From Saccharicrinis sp963666825 (GTDB lineage: Bacteria > Bacteroidota > Bacteroidia > Bacteroidales > Marinilabiliaceae): a stretch of DNA of 64,000 nt. Positions within the stretch are counted from its first letter, which is position 1. Every line of letters begins with the position of its first letter. The stretch covers positions 496,001 through 560,000 of the forward strand of contig OY763044.2 of assembly GCA_963666825.2 (NCBI GenBank). The letters run 5' to 3'. Below the pieces are notes generated by a model. It saw only the letters and a program-made list of their open reading frames with translations, ran no database searches and was not told the origin of the DNA. The position numbers were made by a program, and so were the translations under genes. Of the stretch, positions 47,556-56,133 are shown piece by piece.

Positions 47556-47739
47556 GTATTCAATTTTGTTGTATAGTTACTAGTTCTGTAAAATGACAGA
47601 TTTGATTGTAAATCTTAAGGATACATCAAAATTACATGAATTTTTGTAAGAAAAAGGGGGGCGTTTTGTGTTAAGATGGTTTTACAGGTGATTCTTATAA
47701 AAATACCAGCTAAAGAAGAAAAGATTGTAATTTTTAAAT

Positions 47740-47840
47740 GGACAGGATTAACAAGATTTTCAGGATTGATTTACAGTCAGTAAATCTGAATGAAGAAAGA
47801 ATCGAAGATTCCAATCCATTATAATCCTGTAAATTTTGTC
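47740..47840. repeat. Three-way-junction element, copy 1
   Basis: A ~100-bp element. The outer stem pairs the GGACAGGATT-type left arm with the right arm ending in GTAAATTTTGTC. Inner stem one is GATTTAC (47768-47774) with GTAAATC (47780-47786). Inner stem two is GAATC-GAA-GATTC (47799-47811). The pattern recurs in copies 2-5. Confidence 0.8.
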
Positions 47841-47952
47841 TTTTAAATCTTTAATTGTTAGATTATTGCTTTTTTAAAGGATAATGGAATTTTAAAATTA
47901 AGATCTTTAGATACTATTTAAATTAATCAATATAGTATCGATTTTTAAATAA

Positions 47953-48052
47953 GATAGGATCGCTAAGATAAACAGGATTGATTTACTTTTCGTAAATCTG
48001 GATAAAGAAAGAATCAAAGATTCCAATCCTGTTAATTCTGTAAATCTTGTCT
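47953..48052. repeat. Three-way-junction element, copy 2
   Basis: Same layout as copy 1, with the inner hairpin GATTTAC-TTTTC-GTAAATC and an outer right arm CAATCCTGTTAATTCTGTAA. It is preceded by TATAGTATCGATTTTTAA, a leader also seen before copies 3 and 5. The start is 191 bp before copy 3. Confidence 0.75.
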
Positions 48053-48143
48053 CAAAATAACTTTATTTTATAGTTAGTTATTGCCATTAAAAAGGATTAA
48101 TAAGATATTCAAATATTATATAATCTAATATCGATTTTTAAAA

Positions 48144-48245
48144 GGACAGGATTAACAAGATTTTCAGGATTGATTTACAGTAAGAAAATCTGGATAATCA
48201 AAGAATCGAAGATTCAAAATCCTGTATAATCCTGTAAATCCTGTC
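48144..48245. repeat. Three-way-junction element, copy 3, abutting the GxxExxY stop codon
   Basis: Left arm GGACAGGATTAACAAGATTT, right arm AATCCTGTAAATCCTGTC. GAATCGAAGATTC is intact; the first inner hairpin is weaker (GATTTAC against GAAAATC). The element ends 9 bp from the 3' end of the minus-strand GxxExxY gene, so it would lie in the 3' untranslated region of its message. Confidence 0.8.
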
Positions 48246-48254
48246 TTATAAATT

Positions 48255-48629
48255 TTAAATTCTCTGATATAACCGATATTTTCTTTTAATCTGAACCGAT
48301 TCTCCAAAGTTGATTAATAAACCAAGATCCATTTTAGTAGCCTGTAAATAATTAACAAGCTGTATTTCATGTATGTTTGTAATGTCAGAAACAGCTTTTA
48401 ATTCTAAAATTATATCATCATTTACAACGATATCAGCGAAATATTCACCTACGATTTCATTATTATAATAAACAGAAATTGGCAATTGTGTTTTTACATC
48501 AAAATTCATTTTACGAAGTTCAATTGCCAAGGCGTTTTCATAAACTTTTTCAAGAAATCCAAAACCTAATGTGTTATGAACTTTATAAGCACATTTAATT
48601 ATTTTCCCGGTTATGTCTTCTTTTTCCAT
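48255..48629 (-). CDS. GxxExxY family protein (PD-(D/E)XK nuclease-like)
   Basis: A 124-residue protein of the GxxExxY family. The naming motif is GFLEKVY in NTLGFGFLEKVYENALAI near residue 22. The nuclease-like core is EYFADIVVNDDIILELKAV near 65, with Asp, Glu and Lys in the order of the PD-(D/E)XK fold. The C-terminal part (INFGESVQIKRKYR) is conserved too. The function of the family is not firmly established. The gene sits among five copies of a ~100-bp structured repeat, two upstream and three downstream, in the same orientation. This suggests the protein and the repeats belong together, possibly as a mobile or RNA-guided unit; that link is inference. Confidence 0.88.
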   Translation of the reverse strand: MEKEDITGKIIKCAYKVHNTLGFGFLEKVYENALAIELRKMNFDVKTQLPISVYYNNEIVGEYFADIVVNDDIILELKAVSDITNIHEIQLVNYLQATKMDLGLLINFGESVQIKRKYRLYQRI

Positions 48630-48757
48630 AGAGACTTAAGATTAGTTGGTTGTTACATTTTAAAAAGATTTTAAAAGTGATAAAAAAAAATTAATCTCCA
48701 CAATTATTTAGAGGCTTAAATATTAAAAACTTAAATTATTGGATTATGCTTTTTATA

Positions 48758-48848
48758 GGGCAGGATAAACAGGATTGATTTACTTTCAGTAAATCCGGAT
48801 GAAGAAAGAATCGAAGATTCAAATCCTGTTAATTTTGTAAATCCTGTC
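48758..48848. repeat. Three-way-junction element, copy 4
   Basis: Left arm GGGCAGGATAAACAGGATT, then GATTTAC-TTTCA-GTAAATC, then GAATCGAAGATTC, then right arm CAAATCCTGTT and AAATCCTGTC. It lies about 130 bp upstream of the GxxExxY ATG and starts 191 bp before copy 5. Confidence 0.8.
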
Positions 48849-48948
48849 TCGAATAACTTTAATTTTATATATCCTTATGGATCATAAAAAGGACAAATAA
48901 GAAATACAATTACTATATACTTTGATAATATAGTGTCGATTTTTAATA

Positions 48949-49049
48949 GGACAGGATTAACAGGATAAACAGGGTTGATTTACTTTCAGTAAATCTGGAT
49001 GAAGAAAGAATCGAAAATTAAAATCCTGCATAATCCTGTAAATCCTGTC
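48949..49049. repeat. Three-way-junction element, copy 5
   Basis: The left arm GGACAGGATTAACAGGATAA pairs almost throughout with the right arm ending TAATCCTGTAAATCCTGTC. Inner stem GATTTAC-TTTCA-GTAAATC is intact; the second is degraded (GAATCGAAAATTA). It ends 31 bp before the stop codon of the metallo-beta-lactamase-fold gene. Confidence 0.8.
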
Positions 49050-49079
49050 TTTATTATATTTTAATCGTTTTTAATTTAT

Positions 49080-49802
49080 CTATTTCATATCTCTGACTCT
49101 CACTTCAATATTACTTCCTTTTAAAAGTTCAAGCAATTGATTGGTATCTGTATCACCAAAATGATAAGGATATAAAATTTTTGGATGAAACATTTTAGCA
49201 GCTTCAGCTGTCATTTCCGGAGTCATTGTATAAGGAAGGTTCATCGGTAAAAAAGCAATATCAATATTTTTAAGATCCTTCATTTCTGGTATGTTTTCAG
49301 TATCCCCAGCAACATATATATTAGTACCATCAATATTTAATACATAGCCGTTTCCTTCTCCCTTAGTATGAAATGGTTTGCCTGTCTCCCTCATATGTAT
49401 AATGTTATACGCCGGTACAACAGTTAAATCTCCCCATGATGTATTTGTTTGATCTCCGTTGGCAAGAAATGTAACCTCATTAAAGTTGCTTAATCCATCT
49501 TTGCAAATTTCAGGTGCGATTATAACAGTATTTGGCTTTAATATTTCAGAGATAGCTCCGGCATCAAGGTGATCGCGATGCTGATGTGTTATTAAAATAT
49601 AATCAGCATCGGGCATATTCTCATAGTTTCCAACATTTGTCCACGGATCAATATGAATAATGGTTCCCTGATAATCGATATACAAAGTTCCATGCCCAAC
49701 AAAATGTAAGGTAAATGAACTGTTTTTTGTTTTAATAATATCCTGAGAAGAAATAATTCCTGTAGTCATTATAAAAGCTAATAATAAAATATGTTTTATC
49801 AT
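49080..49802 (-). CDS. Secreted metallo-beta-lactamase-fold hydrolase
   Basis: The ATG at 49802 is preferred because it begins a clean signal peptide (MIKHILLLAFIMTTGIISSQ); the 11 extra codons of the longer frame are polar. The 240-residue protein has the zinc-binding HxHxDH motif as ITHQHRDHLDAG near residue 78. A further GDTENIP segment near 168 and the YPYHFGDTD histidine near 215 complete the site. The layout matches the UPF0173/UlaG-like branch, which acts on lactones, phosphodiesters or similar esters rather than on beta-lactams. The natural substrate is unknown. It is divergent from the GH27 gene, with 274 bp in between. Confidence 0.85.
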   Translation of the reverse strand: MIKHILLLAFIMTTGIISSQDIIKTKNSSFTLHFVGHGTLYIDYQGTIIHIDPWTNVGNYENMPDADYILITHQHRDHLDAGAISEILKPNTVIIAPEICKDGLSNFNEVTFLANGDQTNTSWGDLTVVPAYNIIHMRETGKPFHTKGEGNGYVLNIDGTNIYVAGDTENIPEMKDLKNIDIAFLPMNLPYTMTPEMTAEAAKMFHPKILYPYHFGDTDTNQLLELLKGSNIEVRVRDMK

Positions 49803-50076
49803 AATAAAAGTATTTTTTGATTTAATGAAAGACAAATTACGAAAAATTGAAAATACAGTTTGGTAATCTACTCAAAGTATATAAAACAGAGTTGATTAGT
49901 AAAATGTTTGATTAGAAATTGCATAATATGTCTATTTAATTGACGAATTATTACCCCTCTGTGTAACCTAATTTGAGTAGATTTGAGACTATTAATCTAT
50001 ATTTTATTAGGAATAAAAAATAAAGTACTTTAAGGGTTTCAAATTTGATAATCATAAAACGCAATTTAATATCACG

Positions 50077-52395
50077 ATGAAAATTCTAAATCTTACAATT
50101 TTAACGAGTCTTATCTTTTTGTTAGGAGCTTGTAACGTGAAAAACAAATCTAAATCAATAGAAAGCGAGCTAACAGGTTTTAAAAAATGGGCATCCACCC
50201 CTCCGATGGGATGGAATAGTTGGGATTGCTTTGGTCCTTCAGTTGTTGAGGATGAAGTAAAAGCCAATGCTGATTATATGGCTGAACATCTAAAAGAATA
50301 CGGTTGGGAATATATTATTGTTGATATCCGTTGGTATGTAGATAATCAGACTTCAGGACACTATAATTCTTATGATGAAACAGATTTTATAATTGATGAG
50401 AATGGTAGATATATGCCATCACCGAAAAGATTCCCTTCATCAGTTGATGGTGCCGGATTTAAGCCTTTGGCTGATTATGTGCATAATCAGGGTTTGAAAT
50501 TTGGTATTCATATTATGCGTGGTGTTCCAAAAGAAGCTGTATATAATAAAATGCCAATTAAGGGAACCAATATTACAGCAGACCAAATTTATTCTACAGA
50601 ATCAGAGTGTACCTGGTTAAAAGATAATTATACAGTAGTAAGAGAAAAAGAGGGAGCACAGGAATATTATAATTCAATTTTGGATTTATATGCTTCATGG
50701 GGTGTAGATTATATTAAAGTTGATGATTTATCTCGTCCATATCATACCGATGAAATTGAAATGCTACGCAATGCAATAGATCAAACCGGAAGACCTATTG
50801 TATTAAGTATGTCACCAGGTGCAACTCCTATTGATCAGCATGAGCATGCTACAGCTCACGCAAACATGTGGAGAACTATTGATGATTTCTGGGATAACTG
50901 GGCACAGTTAAACTACTCATTTGGTATGTGTGCCAAATGGGCTCCATATATTACAACAGGTGCCTGGCCTGATGCAGATATGCTGCCATTGGGTAAGTTT
51001 ATCAGAGGAGAAAGAGCAACAGATCGTTATACTAACTTTACTAAAGATGAACAGTATACATTAATGACTTTATGGTCAATGTTTAAATCACCTTTAATGT
51101 TTGGTGGTAATTTGCCAGATAACGATGACTTTACTAACTCTATCATTACAAATAAAGAGGTTTTATACGTCAATAAATATTCTAAGAATAATAAGGAATG
51201 GTATTCAAAAGATGATATAACTGTTTGGACTGCTGAAGATCCTGAGAACGGAGATCAGTTTGTGGCTCTGTTTAATAATGAGGGTGATGGCTTTGTTAAA
51301 ACAAAAGACCTTTTATACAGAAGTGGTACAGTTTCTCAGTTAACGGATGGTTTTGGTGAAAACATAGATGTAAAACTACCAGAAGGAAGTACTAAGCTAT
51401 ATTTAATAGTAAATGATAGTGGTGATGGAATTGCCTGGGATCATGCTGATTGGATTAATCCTGAAGTGGAATTATCAACAGGTGAAAAAATTAAACTGAC
51501 AGATTTAAAATGGGAATATGCTACTGCAGGATGGGGTGAAGTAGGCATAAACAAAAGTGTTTCAGGTAAAGAGTTAAATGTAAAAGGAAAAGTTTACGAA
51601 AACGGAATAGGAACACATTCTCAGTCTATAATTATGTATCAAATTCCTGAAAATAGTGTTCGATTTACTGCTTTTGCAGGATTAGATAAAGCAGCTACAG
51701 ATGTAAAAGGTGGAACAACTGTAGAATTTATGATTTCAACAGTAGATCCAACACCAAGAAATGTTGATATTGAAAAGGCTATTGCAAATACAGGTAGAGT
51801 AAGCAGAAGCATGGCTGCAAAAGGAAAGGAAATTGAAGCAGATATAACAGGTGCTAAAAAACTATATTTAGTAGTTACTGATGCTGGAGATAATTTTAAT
51901 CATGACCATGCTGACTGGGTCAATCCAACTCTTTATAAAGAAAATGGAGAGTCACTTTCTTTAACGGATTTAGAATGGATAAAAGCGGATTGTGGATGGG
52001 GAAAAGTTCAAAAGAATAAATCTATTGAAGGAAATAAATTAAAAGTTGCTGGAAATGAATATGCAACAGGATTTGGTACACATTCAAACTCAATAATAGA
52101 ATTTGATATACCTGAAGGTTATACTTCGTTTAAGGCCTTATGCTCATATGACGATGAAGTTTTAAAGGCTTCAGAAGGTGTTACAATGGAGTTTTTAGTT
52201 TACACAGAAGATCCTGTATTGGATAATACAAGAAGTATTGCCGTTGATCTTGACGCATTAGGTTTTACAGGTGAATGTACAATTCGTGATTTATGGAAAA
52301 ATGAGGATTTAGGAACCTATTCAAATTCTGATTTTGCGCCATCAATTCCAACTCATGGTGCAGGATTATACCGTATCTCAGGAAGTAAAAAGTAA
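50077..52395 (+). CDS. GH27 alpha-galactosidase-like lipoprotein with two NPCBM-like modules
   Basis: A 772-residue lipoprotein (lipobox LGAC, Cys19). The family 27 barrel begins TPPMGWNSWDCFGPSV, with nucleophile Asp216 in DYIKVDDLSRP and acid/base Asp301 in WPDADMLPLG. The barrel is followed by two related carbohydrate-binding modules of the NPCBM type. Both read WDHADW or HDHADW, then W-GWG-V-KN-S, then GIGTHSQSIIMYQIP (first) or GFGTHSNSIIEFDIP (second). The C-terminal beta domain of GH27 appears after them, so the modules are inserted between barrel and C-terminal domain. The enzyme would release alpha-linked galactose (or beta-arabinopyranose) from side chains of pectin or galactans. 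Confidence 0.88.
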   Translation: MKILNLTILTSLIFLLGACNVKNKSKSIESELTGFKKWASTPPMGWNSWDCFGPSVVEDEVKANADYMAEHLKEYGWEYIIVDIRWYVDNQTSGHYNSYDETDFIIDENGRYMPSPKRFPSSVDGAGFKPLADYVHNQGLKFGIHIMRGVPKEAVYNKMPIKGTNITADQIYSTESECTWLKDNYTVVREKEGAQEYYNSILDLYASWGVDYIKVDDLSRPYHTDEIEMLRNAIDQTGRPIVLSMSPGATPIDQHEHATAHANMWRTIDDFWDNWAQLNYSFGMCAKWAPYITTGAWPDADMLPLGKFIRGERATDRYTNFTKDEQYTLMTLWSMFKSPLMFGGNLPDNDDFTNSIITNKEVLYVNKYSKNNKEWYSKDDITVWTAEDPENGDQFVALFNNEGDGFVKTKDLLYRSGTVSQLTDGFGENIDVKLPEGSTKLYLIVNDSGDGIAWDHADWINPEVELSTGEKIKLTDLKWEYATAGWGEVGINKSVSGKELNVKGKVYENGIGTHSQSIIMYQIPENSVRFTAFAGLDKAATDVKGGTTVEFMISTVDPTPRNVDIEKAIANTGRVSRSMAAKGKEIEADITGAKKLYLVVTDAGDNFNHDHADWVNPTLYKENGESLSLTDLEWIKADCGWGKVQKNKSIEGNKLKVAGNEYATGFGTHSNSIIEFDIPEGYTSFKALCSYDDEVLKASEGVTMEFLVYTEDPVLDNTRSIAVDLDALGFTGECTIRDLWKNEDLGTYSNSDFAPSIPTHGAGLYRISGSKK

Positions 52396-52439
52396 TTGAC
52401 TTAAGAAAATCATACTAAATAATTCTTCAATATTTTATT

Positions 52440-52482
52440 ATCCCATTCTGAATATGAATTTATATTCAGAATGGGATTTTTG
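52440..52482 (+). terminator. Intrinsic terminator after the GH27 gene
   Basis: A 15-bp perfect stem, TCCCATTCTGAATAT (52441-52455) and ATATTCAGAATGGGA (52462-52476), 6-nt loop, then TTTTTG. The remaining ~245 bp to the next gene carry a TATATTTG box at 52646-52653 that could be its -7 element, and nothing else clear. Confidence 0.92.
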
Positions 52483-52728
52483 TTTTTAGTAGTTGTTTGT
52501 ATGGCCTAATCACACTAACTTTTTTCTCTCCCTTACTCCATACGCAACCATCTTATATTTATGTACTCTTATATCATGAAGAACCAGTAATATGTCTTTG
52601 ACTATCTTTTCAACAATGGAAATGCTTTAAGATAAGCCCGTTTCTTATATTTGTATTATTGCGTTTCCTTTGTTGAAATTTAATAGCGTAATTATTTAGT
52701 ACATAAATTCAAACATAATTTTATAGAT

Positions 52729-53370
52729 ATGAAGACAAAAAATCTATTTAGTTTTATTCTGCTTTGTGTTGTTTGTATTTCATGTTCTGATGATTCGGTA
52801 GAGAAAGAAAAAGATGTAATAGTAACAATCTACGAGGAAACAGGTTTTGGTGGTTCTGTTATGAGTAATGTGTTAACCGAACCTTTATTGTTCTCAGATA
52901 CAGATAACAAAGAAGTCAGAACCTTAACTGATATTATTACCGAGGGAACTGATATTTACGAGGAGTACGAACGAGGTTATCGGTACACATATAAGGCAAA
53001 GAAAATTTGGATGGATCCTCCTCCAATGGACGTATCTAATGTTAAATATGTATTTTCAGATTTAATCTCAAAAGAAAAAATAATTACAAAAGATAGTATC
53101 TCTGATTTAACTTTAAATCTAGAATCTGTATCGATATTGTTTTGCCCCAGATTTCCATATGAATATCAAGATAATGGTTTGCTGAAATATTATGAAGCTA
53201 TGTATGTTAATATAGATGGGACTAATGAGTGGAGGGGCATTATTGACATAGAAGGATTTGATTATGTGGAGGGATATGACTATAAATTAAAAGTAAGAGA
53301 GAAAATTAATGCTGATCCTTATAGCAGAAGTTATTCTTTGATTGAAGTCATATCCAAAGATGAAATATAA
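52729..53370 (+). CDS. DUF4377-like lipoprotein of unknown function
   Basis: A 213-residue lipoprotein (lipobox ISC with Cys19). The C-terminal half contains EWRGIIDIEGFDYVEGYDYK followed by LKVREK and YSLIEVISK, the pattern of DUF4377 modules in Bacteroidota lipoproteins (a small beta fold often next to HslJ-like domains). The N-terminal region is acidic and unassigned. It lies 59 bp before the rhamnogalacturonan lyase and may share its transcript. Its role there, if any, is not known; a surface or periplasmic accessory factor is possible. Confidence 0.7.
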   Translation: MKTKNLFSFILLCVVCISCSDDSVEKEKDVIVTIYEETGFGGSVMSNVLTEPLLFSDTDNKEVRTLTDIITEGTDIYEEYERGYRYTYKAKKIWMDPPPMDVSNVKYVFSDLISKEKIITKDSISDLTLNLESVSILFCPRFPYEYQDNGLLKYYEAMYVNIDGTNEWRGIIDIEGFDYVEGYDYKLKVREKINADPYSRSYSLIEVISKDEI

Positions 53371-53429
53371 ACTTTCTTATATTGAATTATAAATGTTTAT
53401 ATCTTAGTGAGATATTATTGCATTTAACT

Positions 53430-55622
53430 ATGAAAAGAAAATCTACACTACAGTTCAAAGTCGTCTTTGTTATATTGTTTTGTCTAATTTTAAACTTTAA
53501 AAATACCAATGCTACTCGTCGTATGGAATACCTAAATAGGGGAGGAGTTGCAATAAAAATCACTGATGGAGTATTTTTATCCTGGCGTTTATTAGGTACA
53601 GAATCAACAGATCTTGGATTTAATATATACAGAGATGGAGAGAAGATTAATTCAACTCCTTTAAGTGGAGCTACAAATTACACTGATAGTTTCGGGACAA
53701 TAAATAGTAAGTATGTCATTAAATCAGTTGAGAATGATGTAGAAATAGGCACGTCTAACGAAATATCAGTTTGGGCAACCTTTTATAGTACTATACAACT
53801 TGATCGTCCAGATGGAGGTACTACTCCGCCTAATCAATATGGGAGTGTAGGTAAATCTCCAAAAGGTACTTATCCTGATGGGCAGGATTATACCTATACA
53901 CCAAATGATTGTAGTGTTGCAGATTTAGATGGAGATGGGGAATATGAATTGATTGTAAAATGGGATCCTTCCAATTCTCAGGATAATTCCTATTATGGGA
54001 TAACAGGTGAGGTTTATATTGATGCCTATAAATTAAACGGAACAAAACTATGGCGTATTAATCTGGGTAAAAATATTCGGGCAGGTGCTCATTATACTCA
54101 GTTTATGGTGTATGATTTTGATTCTGATGGTAAGGCAGAGATGGTTTGCAAAACTGCTCCGGGAACAATTGATGGACTGGGAAATTATGTGATTATGAAT
54201 GATGATGATCCTGAAGCAGATTATCGTAATCTGGATATAACCCAAACTAGCGGGTCTAATATGCTTGGGATTGTAATTAAAGGTCCGGAATACCTTACTC
54301 TTTTTGATGGTGAAACTGGAGCTGAATTAAATTCTGTAACTTATGAACAAGAAAGAGGTTCAGTTTCATCCTGGGGAGATTCTTATGGCAATCGTTCAGA
54401 AAGATATTTAGCTTGTGTAGCCTATCTTGACGGAGAAAATCCAAGCGTTGTTATGGGCCGTGGTTACTATAAGAGAGCTACTATTGCAGCCTATGATGTG
54501 GTAGAAAAGAAACTTCAAAAAAGATGGTTGTATGATTCGAATGATTATTCATCTTCTTCAAGTGCTTATGGACAGGGAAATCATAATTTAAGTGTGGGAG
54601 ATGTGGATGGTGATGGTAGAGATGAAATCATGTATGGATCATGTGCTTTCGATGATGATGGTACTTTATTGTATCGTACCGGATTGGGTCACGGAGATGC
54701 TATGCATATGTCTGATTTGGATCCTTCCAGACCCGGATTGGAAGTGTATTGTGTACATGAAGATAAATCTTCTGCCTATGGTTTTGAAATGCATGATGCT
54801 GCTACCGGGGAAGTGCTTTGGGGAGAATATACAGGAACTGATGTTGGCAGGGGAATGTCCGGCGACATAGATCCTAATTACGAAGGTTTCGAATCTTGGT
54901 GTGGAAATAATATTTATTCGTGTACCGGTGAATTGATAACCAGTAACAAACCTGGATCCATTAATTTTAGAATTTATTGGGATGGTGATTTACAAGATGA
55001 ACTTCTGGATTATACCAAAATTCAAAAATGGAATCCTTCATCAGAAACTACCAGTCAGATCATTGATTTTGCGTCATATACCGGGGCTTCATCGATTAAT
55101 ACTACTAAAGCTAATCCATGTTTAAGTGCTGATATTATTGGCGATTGGAGAGAGGAAGTATTTTATTACAATAAAAATAATCCTGGTCAGATATATCTGT
55201 TTACTACAACTACACCAACAGATTACAGATTGTATACTTTAATGCACGATCCAACTTATCGAATGGCTGTTGCCTGGCAAAATACATCTTACAATCAACC
55301 TCCCCATTTAGGTTTTTATATTGGAGATGGAGTAGAAAACGTGCCGATTCCGGATATAACATTTAATCAAATAACCAGTTCTGTATATAATAAGGTAGAT
55401 TTAAAGGTTAAAATAACGTGTAAATATTATGACAATTTCCAGATTTTCTCTGAAAATACAATTGAATCAATAGAGATTTATAATTTAAAAGGAGTGTTAC
55501 TTTATTCTAACACTGATTTATATACAGATAATACTTCGTTTAAGTACAAAGGAAGTGATCGATTATTGATAGTTAAGGTAGAAACCGTTGCTGGTGTAGA
55601 AATTCAAAAAATTATCAGGTAG
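53430..55622 (+). CDS. PL11 rhamnogalacturonan lyase with T9SS-type C-terminal domain
   Basis: The ATG at 53430 is chosen over a TTG 48 bases upstream because it starts a signal sequence (VVFVILFCLILNF). The 730-residue protein has an N-terminal beta domain opening RRMEYLNRGGVAIKI, then SWRLLGTESTDLGFNIYRDG. An eight-bladed propeller follows, with Ca-type loops such as DLDGDGEYELIVKWDPSN, DFDSDGKAEMVCKTAPGT and DVDGDGRDEIMYG, as in family 11 rhamnogalacturonan lyases. The enzyme cleaves the rhamnose-galacturonate backbone by beta-elimination. The last ~75 residues (IESIEIYNLKGVLLYSN, then IVKVETVAGVEIQKIIR) look like a T9SS sorting domain. This gene is the strongest evidence that the locus targets rhamnogalacturonan I. 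Confidence 0.92.
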   Translation: MKRKSTLQFKVVFVILFCLILNFKNTNATRRMEYLNRGGVAIKITDGVFLSWRLLGTESTDLGFNIYRDGEKINSTPLSGATNYTDSFGTINSKYVIKSVENDVEIGTSNEISVWATFYSTIQLDRPDGGTTPPNQYGSVGKSPKGTYPDGQDYTYTPNDCSVADLDGDGEYELIVKWDPSNSQDNSYYGITGEVYIDAYKLNGTKLWRINLGKNIRAGAHYTQFMVYDFDSDGKAEMVCKTAPGTIDGLGNYVIMNDDDPEADYRNLDITQTSGSNMLGIVIKGPEYLTLFDGETGAELNSVTYEQERGSVSSWGDSYGNRSERYLACVAYLDGENPSVVMGRGYYKRATIAAYDVVEKKLQKRWLYDSNDYSSSSSAYGQGNHNLSVGDVDGDGRDEIMYGSCAFDDDGTLLYRTGLGHGDAMHMSDLDPSRPGLEVYCVHEDKSSAYGFEMHDAATGEVLWGEYTGTDVGRGMSGDIDPNYEGFESWCGNNIYSCTGELITSNKPGSINFRIYWDGDLQDELLDYTKIQKWNPSSETTSQIIDFASYTGASSINTTKANPCLSADIIGDWREEVFYYNKNNPGQIYLFTTTTPTDYRLYTLMHDPTYRMAVAWQNTSYNQPPHLGFYIGDGVENVPIPDITFNQITSSVYNKVDLKVKITCKYYDNFQIFSENTIESIEIYNLKGVLLYSNTDLYTDNTSFKYKGSDRLLIVKVETVAGVEIQKIIR

Positions 55623-55731
55623 CACTTGGTGGGACACTGTTCGTTAACAGAAATTGTTGACTTAAAAAAGGACTCCATGCAAAATATGAACATGTAATAC
55701 TTCCGGAAACACTCTCGCAAACAAGAATGTC

Positions 55732-55977
55732 ATTTCCCAGACTCTGGAAACCTTGTTGTTTGTTTGCAGGAGCTTTTCCAGAGTCTGGAAAGTTTATCGA
55801 CAGGACGCGACAGCTTTTCCTGAACGTGGAAAACTTGTCAATTTTTCGCGGGAGGTTTTCCCGAGTGTGGAAAGCTTGTCGATTTTACACGGGAGTTTTT
55901 CCAGAGTCTGGAATGTGTGTCGATTTTATGCAGCAGGTTTTCCAGAAATTTGGAGATCGTCTCACAAACTTGCAAGG
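55732..55977. repeat. Six-unit 41-bp tandem array of small palindromes
   Basis: Six units of exactly 41 bp start at 55732, 55773, 55814, 55855, 55896 and 55937. Each opens with TTCC-AGAGTCT-GGAA or a variant (perfect palindrome TCCAGAGTCTGGA in units 2 and 5). The variants TTCCTGAACGTGGAA and TTCCCGAGTGTGGAA keep the outer TTCC/GGAA pairs. The rest of the unit is a conserved linker with GCTTGTCGATTTTA and GGGAG. A shorter unit (TTCCGGAAAC, near 55700) precedes. Since 41 is not a multiple of three, the overlapping open frames are incidental. The array follows the PL11 stop by about 110 bp and looks like an intergenic palindromic-repeat family. Confidence 0.78.
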
Positions 55978-56133
55978 AGGTATAAAGAAGGTTTTTCATG
56001 TGATTTTGTAGGATTGCTAGTATTGATTATTTTTGAATGTAATAGAGCTATTAGATGTATAAACTTATTGTAAATTGTCTTAATGTAACAAACGTTTCGA
56101 GGAACAATTTGAATAAAAACTAATTAATACAAG

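Noticed and set aside
47740..49049. CRISPR array
   Set aside because: Units are ~100 bp with internal long palindromes, the spacers are homologous to each other rather than unique, and no cas gene is present.
55727..56073. Two overlapping open frames of 94 and 106 codons across the 41-bp array
   Set aside because: They are produced by the repeated units; a 41-bp period shifts the frame at each unit, and the two frames encode the same repeats in different registers. No signal peptide, start context or family pattern supports them.
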